Origin: Polytrichum commune
Taxonomy: Eukaryota; Streptophyta; Polytrichopsida; Polytrichales; Polytrichaceae
Reading direction: 5' to 3'
Assembly (NCBI GenBank): GCA_950295325.1
Contig: OX485808.1
Coordinates: 27,178,527-27,242,526, forward strand
DNA: 64,000 nt
How positions within the stretch are numbered: the first letter of the stretch is position 1; each line of letters starts with the position of its first letter. The notes beneath the pieces were generated by a model. The model ran no database searches and was not told the DNA's origin. It saw only the letters and a program-made list of their open reading frames with translations. Position numbers and translations under genes: made by a program. This document shows, piece after piece, positions 23,341 through 34,524 of the stretch.

Positions 23341-25338
23341 ACCCACCTTCCTTAATTAGTATTGGTGAGGGGAATTTAGTGGGGGAGCACTAATCTAGGA
23401 GTCTAGTGGAGTGTGGACCTTATCCACCGTCCATTCTACCGCAACCCATGGCAAAGGCACCAATCTCTATGTTTAGTAATTTTGCTTTCTGCTTCGCCTT
23501 TCCACGCTAGATTCCTCCGAGCTTCTTTCTCTCTCGCTCTCTCTCTCATAATCTCAACAACAACTTCGACTCGTCTCTTTCGAGTGGGTTTGTTTCAGAT
23601 TAATAGTCGTTTAACACTTAGTTTCCGGGAAGTATGCTCTCATCATCCAAGGTGGGTCCGTTGTGTTCTACCTTTCCGGGATAACCATCGAGTTCACAAT
23701 CCTTGGAAAAGGATTTGGCTGCAAATCCTGGAAGGAATTCAAGGCCATCATCACCACGAGGATGATGATGGCCAGTGAGATAATTCAGGCAACCTCCTCA
23801 TCTGCGAAGCTCTCTGTTGCAGCAGAGAAGCTGGGTAAGGCGGCATTGGGCGTCAAGGGGAATTTTGCCGCAGGCTTCCAGTGTGAGGAGACCGAGTTTG
23901 ATGTCACTTCCGGTTTTCGAGGTGGCAAGGGTGATGAAAATCTCGAGGTAGGAATTTGTCTCCAAAAATTTGAAGCTCCCTTATCCGTTTTCCGATGTGC
24001 ATTGGAGATGGTTCAGCAGCTCCCGGGAATATGAAAAACGCAATGTTTGGAAGCTGCTTTCGTTTGATAAACATTGATTCATCTTTAAGACTAAGATTTC
24101 TAAGGGCTTCTGTAACTCTTCCTACAAGTAAACAGAAATACCTAAGGAGGGCGGGTGTGTGTGGGTGGTGGTGACCGCCGGTTTAATTTAGAGCTTCTTT
24201 TTTGCTTTCAGGTGGTTCTTAGAATGTACAGTATTCTTTCCTCCCTTGCAATGCCTTCTTTCAAAGCATGCAGCTCCTCGTTGTTGTGATAGTTACAAAT
24301 CATGAGTTCATTAGAAACATTGGAAGAGATACATACACAGCTACGGATATAAAGGAGAGAGAGGTCCTGGCCCGGGGTAGGAATTTTACAAGGCACTGGC
24401 CCAAGCTGAAGGATTTGAGGTTTTGGTGTGGGGAATCTTGGCAGGTAGAACAACTTTGGGAGTTGGAGGCCGAAGAATTGAAGGAGTCGGAGGAAAAGGA
24501 AGAGAAAGCACAAGAAATTCTACGGAGAGTACATCCATATCAGGAGTGAGTGTAGAGGGCCTATTCATGCATTGACAGGCGCTCACAATTGCCCCTTACT
24601 ACATAAAAGAAATTTCAGGTCTGCAGAGTTTCAGGATTACAAGATTCTTATTCATAACCGTCGGAAGAACAATGATCTCTGTAGCAACAATCCCACAGTC
24701 ATACTGATGTTTGAACTGCTATTTATAGCACAGCTTTGAAGGAGAATCCGATGAGAGTGTTCCGAAAGAGTCTCTAGTGAATCTCCACCAGTGCTGGCCA
24801 ACACAATCACTTGCATTTAGGACATTGCAGGGGAAATGGGGTGATTACTGTAATAAGTTCTGAGCCATGATTCTGGTCGATTACTGAAACACAAGTTTGA
24901 CGACAGAATCTCCGGTTACGAACCTTATCCCATCATGTCTTGGTTTTATTGACAGATTTTGTGTCGTGTTGAATTCTTTGAACTTGGTACAGATTTGATC
25001 CCAAAGTGAAAGCATCACAGGGGAAAGTCAGGCAGGTTGCCCAGGTTTGTCTACTCAACAATACCGTTTCTAGGTGTTTGAGCTTTCCAGTGGTAACACT
25101 TTTTGAAGTTTGATAGAATGTGTTCCAGTCTAGATTCAAGTTTCTTAGCCTCAGGAATTGCCTCTCCGAAATGCAGTGATCACTCTTACAAAGAAATGTG
25201 GTGAGAATCTGATGTTGACATGTATGTTTTCCACTTTTTTTGCTGCTGCGAATTACATCATGAGGACAAATTATGTATTTCAATGTGTTTTTGACATAGT
25301 ACACATGATTGTGTGAACAGACAATATTGAAGCAGGCG
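23341..25338 (+). other. Putative promoter and 5' leader of the receptor kinase
   Basis: A CT-rich stretch (23519-23548, CTCTCGCTCTCTCTCTC) resembles a plant 5' leader. Open frames at 23413-23778, 23663-24034 and 24268-24549 match no family I know and may be upstream frames or intron sequence. A pyrimidine-poor but usable acceptor (GTGTGAACAG) ends at 25320, 18 bases before the chosen start, so the leader is probably spliced. Confidence 0.35.
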
Positions 25339-28300
25339 ATGAATTTTCAGACTTTTTCTACGCCGAAGTTGGCATGGTCCTTCATGCTGTTGACGTTGTG
25401 GATTTTTCTCGCCGCAGTTCCCGTCTTAGCCGTAAACGACGAAGGTGATCTTTCTTGCCTCCTCATCGAATCCTTACACCTCTATATATTTTACCATTTG
25501 TGAAGAGAAATGAGATTGAAGATTCTTGTTCGTCTATGATGCTGAGAGACGTTGTGATTCTGTGCAGGTGCTGCTCTTTTGGAGTTTGGTAGCCGCTTGA
25601 ATAATACACGGGGTAGTTTGTCAAATTGGAATTTATCCGATTCTACACCTTGTCGATGGACGGGAGTCGTTTGTTCCAGCAATCTGCGGGTCACGTCCAT
25701 GTATGTAGGCTTACACTGAATTTCATTACCAGACTTATAAGAAATTTACCAAGTCTGTTGTGTCGCTAAGACATTTGTTGAGGTTTGAGAGCTTGTCGAG
25801 CATTTAGTTTCTTACCCTGGATCTTCAGTTATGTCCATGTATATATGAATACACTGAGTGTTATTTCCAGATTGATAAGAAGTTTATCGAGTATGTTGTG
25901 TTTTTTAGAAATTTGTTGAGGTTTGGGAGCTAGTTGAGCATTTAGTTTCTTATTCTGGCCCTTCATAATGTGGTTGCAGAAACTTATCCGGGTTGCAGCT
26001 GGAAGGGAACTTGACCTTGGATGTGACACGCTTGGATTTTCTCGAATCTTTGAACCTCTCTTGCAATGCTTTTCGAGGCGAGATTCCGGCGTTGCTCGGA
26101 CAATGCACCAGCTTAAGAGAATTGTAAGCACCAGCACTTCTTACCTTCCTATCTAAGATCTTCGAGCTCGACTGTGCATCTGATGGTGATGGAGAAATTG
26201 GACTTTCAGAGTCCTGATGGAAACATCATGTTTCGTGTATGTGTCCAGGAATCTGCACACAAATTTCTTGACTGGAGTTATCCCTCCCGCAATCGCTCTC
26301 CTTGTCAACCTCGTGCACTTGTGAGACTTCTATACCCTAAACCCTAACTTTCCAAGAAGTCCTGTATTGTTAAGAAGTCCGATATTTTCTCCATACTTTG
26401 CATTTCAAATTTTAGATTGTATGAAGAATGTTGCATTTAAGTCTTCCAAAGTGGAGTTTCTGAGTCTTGTTTCTTATTCCAGGGATTTGTCTAACAACCA
26501 GATGCGAGGCTCGATACCTGAGTGTATGAACGGCCTCTCGACGTTATCTTACCTGTAAGTGCTTTGCCACGATTTCAGAGGCCTCATAGTGTCGGTTAGA
26601 AACTGCATATTCTGGCAGTGATGGCAAGCCTACATTGCTGCCCGCAGGTTCTCGAATTTATATATATTTTTTAACATCTAGTTAATGCATGGTTGCATGT
26701 GCAGAAATCTCTCGGACAATAACCTCGAAGGAAGTGTACCCGAAGGTGGAGTGTTGGCTTCTTTCGGTGTCACCTCGTAAGTGACTCTTTAGCTATTCAC
26801 GTCAAAATTGCAGTATGTGCAGATCTTTGTTATGATCATCGAATATCAAATCCATGAGGCTTAATTTCACATAATGTTTGTTGTCAAGGTATGCTGGAAA
26901 CTCCGATCTGTGCTTCGATCGGAAATGTGGGAGAGTTCGCTCGCTTGTGGACGTCAACAACTCATCCATCCCAGGTGCAGATACATATGCATGCCACACA
27001 AATTTTGTCTATTTCCTTACACACCTTCAGTTGAATGCTCTTAATCCTACCATTTGTCTCTCTTCGAAATTTTGGTTCTCAGACCTTTATTGATGTTACT
27101 GTGCCGGAGGCTGCAGCCAGTGGAGGCAAGAAAGGATTGAGCGTCGGAGCCATTGTTGCCATCTGTGTGTGTGCCTTCCTTGCCAGCAAACTTTTCCTCG
27201 GTACTCTTTGCTACTGCCGATGGAAGAAGATGAACAGCACTTGCGAAGTCAAACTCTCAGGTTTTTAAACTGCATTTCTTTTCAGGCAAAACCCTAGGAT
27301 TCAGCCATAAGTAGTGTCTTGTCATCTTCTTGTTTGCAAGCGAAAATTGACCAGATAGGCACTGATGGAAGATGCTATTAGGAAACCTTGGGTTTCAGCT
27401 ATAAGTGTCCTCATCTTCCTGCTTGCAAGTGAAAATTTGATCAGGCTGTTGTTGATGGAAGATACCATCATGGCATGTATGTAGGTGGAATGATATTGTT
27501 CTCCTGCTTGCAAGGGAAAATTGATCAGGCCGTTGTTGATTGAAGATGCTATGATGGCATGTATGTAGGTGGGAAAATGGTGATGTTCCAGCTCTCGGGA
27601 AAGGTTACGCCGTCATCGAAGGCAATACTTAAGCAAGCGGAGAAGCTTAAGCAGCAGGATGTCATTGGAAGTGGAGGCTATGGCACGGTGTACAAATTAG
27701 TCCTGGATGACATGACTGCATTTGCTGTGAAGAAACTGGCGAGAGGAGGGGAAGATCGTGAACGTGGATTCGAGCGGGAGTTAGAGACCTTAGCTGATAT
27801 CAAGCATCGAAATCTGGTTAGCCTCCGGGGTTATTACAGCGCACCACATATCAACATACTGATTTATGATCTAATGCCGAATGGCAACTTGGATACCTTG
27901 TTACATGGTATAAATCTTGAATGCTTCACTTTTTCTGGTCCCTCAAGAATCTGCAGGTTAAAAGCAATGTGTAAGGTATTTTTGGTATTGTTTGAATGCT
28001 TCGGGAATCGCTCTCTCTATCAATCTGCAGATTACAAGCAAATATGTTAGGGTTTTAGTTTTACTATTTTAATGCGTGTTTACTCAATGGTGGTATTAAA
28101 CCTTCATAAAAAGACTGGTGTAGAAAGCATCAAAACAATTGCTACATCACTTCCTTCCTTAAGCCCATTATCATCAGCCATAATAAAAGAGCTGGGGTGA
28201 CGAATGGATGGTATTGTTTGAATTTAACTAACGAACTTGCATGTTTCAAGCCCTGTGTCAGGGTTTATGGCATTTTTGAAATGCATCATGAAGCACTCTT

Positions 28301-30212
28301 TCTCTTAAGAATCTGCAGAACTATTAAGAGAAAGATAGAGTGATTCGTGAAGCATTTAAATAACACTATAAAACCTCAACACAGTGCTTGTAACCTGCAC
28401 ATTTTCAAAAGAAAAAGTGGTTCATGAAGCATCAAACAATGCCATAAACCCTAACACATTGCTTATAGCCGGCAAATTTTTAAGAGAGAGATACAAGCAT
28501 TGTGTTGGGTATTATAGCATTGTTTGAATGCTTCATGACCCAATCTTTCTTTTAAGAATCATTCTCTCTCTCTCACTCAAGAATCTGCAGCTTCCAAGGA
28601 ATGAGTTAGGTTTCATAACATTGTTTGCATACTTCACGAATTACTCTTTTTTTCCATGGCAAATTCTCAGGTTAAAAGTGTGTTATGGTCATGTGGTGCA
28701 TTTGCTTCGGGATGTGTTAGAGTGATTGCCAAGCCAGGCTTCCTGCAATTCTCATGTATTCATTCATGTCGTGCAGAGTACCGAAAGCTGCGTGCGAAAC
28801 CACTCGACTGGGACTTGCGGCTGAGCATTGCATTAGGGAGTGCTCGAGGTGTGAGCTACTTGCATCACGATTGCATCCCCCACATTATTCATCGCGACAT
28901 CAAAACCAGCAACATTCTGCTCGATGAGGAGATGGAGGCTCATGTCGCTGACTTTGGGCTCGCAAAGCTCATCAGCCCACAAGAAACTCATGTCACTACC
29001 ATTGTCGCCGGAACTCTTGGCTATTTGCCTCCTGGTGAGATTTTCCATCAACAGTCACGACAGTCCAGTATTGAGTTGCATGGCTTCAATTTATTGCTAT
29101 CAAAGCTGTATGGGTATCCGTTCCACTTGCAGATGTTTTCCCTTTCATATGTAACCGGTTCTCAAAGGGCTCACATAATTCTGAGAAGTGAATTGATCCA
29201 GGATGAGAGGCGCCGGGAATTGTAAATGCCATCACAAGTTGCTTGAAATGAGTAGGATCCAGGGTTAGGGTTTAGGGTTTATGACTAATCTCAAATTCAT
29301 GACTCTTGATGTGCACACGGAACTTTTAGCTTTATGAGTGCGACTGTGGCCATTCTTACATATCAGGGACTGATTTTGATGTGTTGGACCTGCAGAGTAC
29401 ATGGAGACTGGGAAAATCACCGAGAAAGGAGATGTGTTCAGCTTCGGAATTGTCCTCCTTGAGCTCCTGATTGGGAAGCGGCCAACCGACGACCTCTTCA
29501 GAGACAACGACTTCAACATGGTGCAATGGGTGAGCATCTGTTATTCTACCTACTTTCACAGATTTGTCCTGTGTAGATCATCAAGTTTAAATGACTTCGA
29601 GAGATTCATCAAACATAGCATTCTTAAGTGTTGTGCTCTCCCTTAGATAAGCATCTTGGACAACATACACCTGGTGAGATTGTTTTGGGCAATGTCTTTT
29701 CAGTTGAATCTTTAGTAGATGGGAGAAGGCTTTGTCCGAAGAGTGTAACATTGAGTTGTCGACTAATGAGAATATGCCATTTGACTATACTTGGACCTCG
29801 ATTCTTGGATTTATTCTTGAAGCTAGAATAGAAAGAGAACGTCCTTACACATACTTAGCAATGCTATGAATGAGCTTACTATGAGCATGCAGTGTTTAAG
29901 ACATAAAACGAATTTTTGATATGGCAGGCCAAAAATCTCCTCGACGAATCTCACCCAGAAGACATCTTCGACGAGTACATACTGGGTACATGCCCCGACG
30001 AGGATCTGCTGACCACTCTCGACATTGCGCTGCAATGTGTGAACCCGCTTGCCGCAATGAGACCAAGCATGCAACAAGTGGTGAAGATGTTGGAGAGGGT
30101 GCGTGGCGACATTGGTTCGGTTGGTTCAAGCATGGGATTGAGCAGTCACTTGAGTGGCAGCCTGCACAATGGAACCAATTCGACCACCTCCTCGAGTGAA
30201 CGATCCTTCTGA
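25339..30212 (+). CDS. LRR receptor-like kinase, FEI/LRR-XIII-like
   Basis: Exons: 25339-25444, 25568-25700, 25980-26123, 26249-26320, 26483-26554, 26705-26776, 26889-26974, 27117-27260, 27569-27907, 28777-29034, 29396-29529, 29928-30212 (1845 nt, 614 residues, all GT-AG). Order: signal peptide (1-31), LRR N-cap with [10 protein letters not shown], about five LRRs encoded by 72-nt units, a short juxtamembrane segment, a membrane helix (about 236-258), then the kinase. Visible kinase residues: GSGGYGTV (310-317), Lys331 in [13 protein letters not shown] (428-435, an RD kinase), DFG (448-450), [17 protein letters not shown]. The catalytic set is complete, so it should be active. The C-terminal tail is Ser/Thr-rich. 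The short LRR block and the GKMVMFQ lead-in resemble Arabidopsis FEI1/FEI2 (cell-wall and growth signalling), so orthology is inference. An in-frame duplicate splice acceptor lies in intron 8. Confidence 0.9.
27400..27568 (+). repeat. 84-bp tandem duplication spanning a 3' splice site
   Basis: The phrase GATGGCATGTATGTAGGTGG, or its near copy, occurs at 27470-27488 and 27554-27572, exactly 84 bases apart and preceded each time by CTTGCAAG-GAAAATT-GATCAGGC-GTTGTTGAT. The downstream copy is the acceptor of exon 9. The upstream AG at 27483-27484 is in phase, but its extra 84 nt hold an in-frame TGA at 27541-27543. Confidence 0.8.
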
Positions 30213-30620
30213 GGATCTGAACTTCGAATTTGCACATTTGAATTTGTACATTTGGAATTTGCAAGGTGAACTACTCACCATATCCAAGAATTCAGGGAGC
30301 CATCGAATCGAGTATTCTCGCTAAACGCTTACCTGTGACTGCAACAAATCTGACAAGAAAATTTGACGAACAAGTGAGGGGCAGTCAGTTTACCCTAATT
30401 GTTCCATAGCGGCTCCGCTGCCATTGTTTCCTGCTGATTATCACCAAGTCGGTAGTTGGAGTAGAGTGTGTTTTATTTCGAGGAATGTGAGATATGTGAC
30501 ATGTGTGCAGACTTGGGTGACCGATTGCAACTTCATCCTGTGAGAGAGTGATATGAACTTTGCATTCTGAGTCATGGGTGCATGTGTTTTCCAAATTTGT
30601 GGGTTTCATAGCTTATTGTA
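30213..30620 (+). other. 3' flank of the receptor kinase
   Basis: This is the likely 3' untranslated region and end of transcription. No gene. A near copy of its last 30 bases (CTTATTGTACCGTGGAT) occurs again near 30903, inside the duplicated block that follows. Confidence 0.4.
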
Positions 30621-32800
30621 CCGTGGATGTTAGGAAAAGGGCGACACGCAAAAGGCTGTTCATTCAATTGAATTTGAGTTAGAATAATTTGCAGTGATCT
30701 TATTTTCTCATTTATTTTAAGTCCCTGGAAGGACTACCTGGAAGGTCTTTGGACACCTCCAGATTGTGAGCTTTTCATCCCTGATTCGTTACAACAGTCG
30801 AATTTTTGAGCTCTTTTCGTAAGACACATAATCCTGATTCTGTGATGTATGGCCAAATTTGGGAAATGTTATCCGTTCTTGTGAGCCTATGGGTTTTTGC
30901 AACTTATTGTACTGTGGATTTTAGGAAAGTGCTACACATCCAACGTTCTGGGTGGTGAAGTTTTATAAAAAAGTTAGGAGTTTTATATGCAGGGGTAGCG
31001 GTTGATGAAACAGAGCCTGATCATGTCCACACAACAAATTAGGTGCCTAGAGGCAACTAACTCTTCTTCATCCTACACAGGCAAGAACTCATAGAAATAG
31101 GAGTAATTTAATTGCATTGTTCTCTGCATGCTTTTGACCATACATAGGAAAGAATCAAAGAGCCACAGCAGTTCCATGGATTAATTTCCTGCTTGCTTGG
31201 TCCCGCATTTGCAATCAATTTCACCCGTATGAGTTTACAACGCTCAGTTGACATCCATGCATTGCAATCAGCCTGGAATGTGAAACTTTCCCCTCTACAA
31301 GTTATCTCCAGCTCAATTTGCAAGTCTTCACATCACAGGATCTGCATTTCATTCTAAAGATTGGAGAACCTAAGATCTCAGTGCAATGTTAGGAGAGAGC
31401 AGTGATTGCCTGCAGCTACTAGGAATCTGTTGTTGAAGCTCTTGCAAATTAGTCCGCTTGCAGGCCCATAAGCCTTTCGGCTTCCCGGACTCAGAATCAA
31501 TTTCATTTCGTTGCATTTCATTCAAGGAAGAACTGCTGATTCAGACTCCCGTGCATCTGATCCTGACTCGTCTCCGTAACCAAAACAGTTTGCTGATGAA
31601 AACAAAGAAGCCTAAGCAAGTGCGATGATTGATCCGCTAACAACAAGAAACTCGACCGGTTGAGTGGCCCCGCGGCATGGGTCCGGCAGCCCCCTCAGCA
31701 TTATCTACTTATTTCATCACTCTTTTCGGGTGGGCGGGCAGCGTAGTTTCAAAAATTGTTCCGGGCAGATGGATTCCTCCCACACTTGCCACTTCCCTTC
31801 CTCGTGCCCGAGATCCAAACCCTGCCCAAAACCCTAATCCAATGCCAGTGCAGTTGATTTGGGAGTCTAGTAAGGTAGAGGGTGCTTAAACGAACACTTT
31901 AAGCTGTTGTATGGACATATGGCGATGTGGTTGTTACAAGAATTCTATATTCATGTTAGCGTTTGGACTCCAAATAGGTGTAAAGAATAAAAATTAGTTT
32001 TAGCCCCAATATAATGCTTGTTGAATATTCAAAGAAGTCAAAATCAGTAGCTTCTTTTATCTGTTACCTAGGCCCCGCTAGTGATGTGAGTTAAGATGTT
32101 GAGTCCTTGACCGAAGTCCTTAATCAGCCTATCTCACTATACTAAATAGGTAGATTAGTGTTAGATGAAGATTAGTGTTAGATGCAATAGTTACCTAAAA
32201 CACTAATTTTCAACTGATATTACAATTAGTGTTTGAATAGGGTTTGAACAAATTATATCTTTTACGAGGTTCTCATATTCTTTTTCCTTCAATTCTTCAT
32301 TCCAAGATTTACAAAATATCATCTAACACTAAATGCGCTCATGTAAATATTTAAAGTTACTACTTGGTACAAATAGTGTTAGAGTTGACATTTAGTGTTC
32401 TAACACTATAGAGACAATTTACATTTAGCATTTTCGTCGACTATTAGTGTTTCCAACACTAATCTACCTATTTAGTGTACCTACTAGTTGGGTAACCCCC
32501 TAATCAATCATCTAATCATGTCTTCCTCCTCTACCCTTAACTAATCCGGTAGTTCCAAGGTCTCGTCCATGTCATTGAGGCACTGTGAATGAAGGGTGTG
32601 TGGTCATGGGCAGACCACATCCAAGCCATCTATTCACAGAGCCCCATCGTACAGTCTACGAAATCGCTTGGGCAGCTCGAAAACAAACTTCCAACAGATG
32701 AAAATTTGGTGGATGAAAAGTTAGTGTTTGCAAGATGAAGGGGTTGATAGTTCACCCCATCGTATAATGCATTTGTGTGGGATTTTGAAGGTTCCCAAAG
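30621..32800 (+). repeat. Segmental duplication S1, copy 1
   Basis: This block matches 47301-49520 over about 2.2 kb, with most bases identical and scattered substitutions. Both copies begin at CCGTGGATGTTAGGAAAAGG. The copies differ by MITE position, by a short ATTTCAGCATT expansion in copy 2, and by a hairpin at the end of copy 1. A 71-codon minus-strand frame is open in both copies, but nearly every base difference in it changes the amino acid, so it does not look like a gene. Confidence 0.9.
32138..32479. mobile_element. 338-bp MITE in S1 copy 1, with TA duplication
   Basis: The element proper is 32140-32477. It ends in TACTAAATAGGTAGATTAGT and the complement CTACCTATTTAGTG, flanked by TA at 32138-32139 and 32478-32479. 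The matching place in copy 2 (about 48853-48868, TCTCACTACCTACTAG) lacks it and has one TA. It has no coding capacity. Confidence 0.92.
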
Positions 32801-32845
32801 TTCTCAAGGAACCCTTTGGGAACCTTCAAAATCCCACACAAATGC
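32769..32845. repeat. Perfect 32-bp hairpin
   Basis: Positions 32769-32800 and 32814-32845 are perfect complements (arm begins GCATTTGTGTGGGATTTTGA), with a 13-base loop. Segmental copy 2 has only one arm (about 49487-49517). The right arm extends to ATGAGAGC when read in inverse, which matches copy 2 better than copy 1, as if an inverted piece of a copy-2-like segment had been joined here. Confidence 0.9.
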
Positions 32846-33681
32846 TCTCATTCAAGCAGTTAAATTTCATTTCATTTCAAGACCGGTTATCAAAAGGGGC
32901 TTGGAGTTGATGGTTGGTACCTTTCATTCTACCTTTCGGAAGGAAGATGTAGGGGTTTGAACCCCTCTGTTGGCATCATCTCCTCCGAAAGTCCTTTAAA
33001 TAAAGGACTTAGTTTGGAAAATTTCATCCAAGCTTTGTGAGAAGATGGAGGTGGAGATTTCATCCAACGTGAAGTTTTTATGCTCTACCCGAGGGGAAGA
33101 GAAGCTAGAAGTTGGGGCAACATAGGAGCCTTTAGATCTATCAGATTGTAATCGATGGCCGAGATCTTCGTAGCCCACGACCACACGGGAGGTGTTCACA
33201 TCGCCTCAATGACGTGGGGGTCACGTTATCCTAACCTTAAGGGTATTGATCTCCTACGCCACAATATCGACCCCCTTAGCGCTACAAAGCCACCACCCTT
33301 CGTGCCTTCATCCAACCACTTTGGGTTTAGGGGCATGTAACCTCCTTGGCAACAAGCTTGATGTTGGATACCAACCTACGTTTCCACCATTAATGACCAC
33401 TAAGATACTACACTAAATTTTATATTTAGTAACACTTACTATTTGGCATTAAGCGATGCTATATCTATTTACTGTAGATGTCATATTTTACCATAAAATG
33501 CCAAATTCGTTGTTTGGAGATTATAGGACATTAAAAAAAATTACTTGGAAAATAATTATTCCCAAAAGGTGAGAGTGTAGTTCAACAAATGTGTGCAAAG
33601 TAATCTAGCATATCTTCTATATTTTTCCAACAAGGTTCAACTAGAGTTCAAATGGCCATACTTCAAAATTGAGTTCACATA
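32846..33681. other. Intergenic, no gene seen
   Basis: No recognisable gene. Near 33411 is a stretch, CTACACTAAATTTTATATTT, like the end of the TA-type MITEs, probably a fragment. Confidence 0.35.
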
Positions 33682-34154
33682 TAATCCTACCTCTTTAATA
33701 TGACACATTTGGGAAACTAGAAAACCGTCATATTATCGAAGTGTCACATATGCAATGATATGAAAAATTGGACCTCTTTGTCATAATAATGAGGTACTTC
33801 ATGAAAACACACATTAGATATTTTTCCACATATATAAAATAATATAGTTTTTCAAATTTCTTTCCAAATATGCAAATTTAACATCATCTAATATTAAAAT
33901 ATATTTTATCCATATTTCATATGTGAAAGTTACAAAAACATTAAATCAACTATGTACCTATACTTTGTATGGGACTTGCCATATATGCATTTATTACCTC
34001 TATGATGTGACATTTTGGGGTTTAGGAGTGTCGTATTCTAATGTCACAATCATATTATAGAGGTAGATTTAACCATAAAGTTTGGTTTACAAAATCCGTG
34101 TCATTACATCGAGGTTGTCATATTATCAAGTGTCGTATTAAAGAGGTAGGATTG
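33682..34154. mobile_element. 473-bp MITE, Tigger-like ends
   Basis: Left end TAATCCTACCTCTTTAATAT; right end is the complement of CAATCCTACCTCTTTAATAC. Both are flanked by TA (33680-33681 and 34155-34156). The end sequence recalls the Tigger-like element at 53217 (CAGTCTAACCTTGATAAT). There is no coding region. Confidence 0.8.
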
Positions 34155-34524
34155 TACAAGGTTCGAAACATACCTTGACCACCGAAGTAAGGCGTTCCAT
34201 TACCCACATGGTTAAATTAAGGACCCCCCTACCTTGGTTGTATGGAGTGCATGCCATGTGGGATGTAGACGTTTGGCCTGTTGGATCCCCCACATGTGGG
34301 CCCCATATGTGGGGGTCTCATTTGCAAATTTGAGTGGTACACATGGGTTGTGGGATAGGTGTGTAGGGCCACAATTGGCAGTGGTGACCCCAAAGCTAGC
34401 CACTCTCTACAAGGGGCTACAGGGTAATGCCCCCAAAATAGACCCCTGCAACAACCATAGTTTTTCACTAGGTATTCCTTTTTTTTCATAACCCTCCTTC
34501 ACATGCTTACTTTTTGGTTCAACT
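34155..34524. other. Spacer between MITE and transposase remnant
   Basis: Overlapping open frames on both strands around 34212-34491 reflect a partly palindromic stretch near CCCCCACATGTGGGCCCCAT. No gene is recognised. Confidence 0.35.

Noticed and set aside
23413-24549. Possible separate gene upstream of the receptor kinase
   Set aside because: Several frames of about 100 codons but no recognisable protein. They fit better as leader exons or introns of the kinase gene.
27083-27116. Use of the acceptor at 27082 for exon 8 of the receptor kinase
   Set aside because: From exon 7's phase it gives an immediate TGA. The acceptor at 27116 keeps the frame and leads into the membrane helix.
31108-31323. 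71-codon minus-strand frame conserved in both S1 copies (also 47796-48011)
   Set aside because: It has no ATG start, and nearly every nucleotide difference between the copies changes the amino acid, so it shows no sign of selection for protein.
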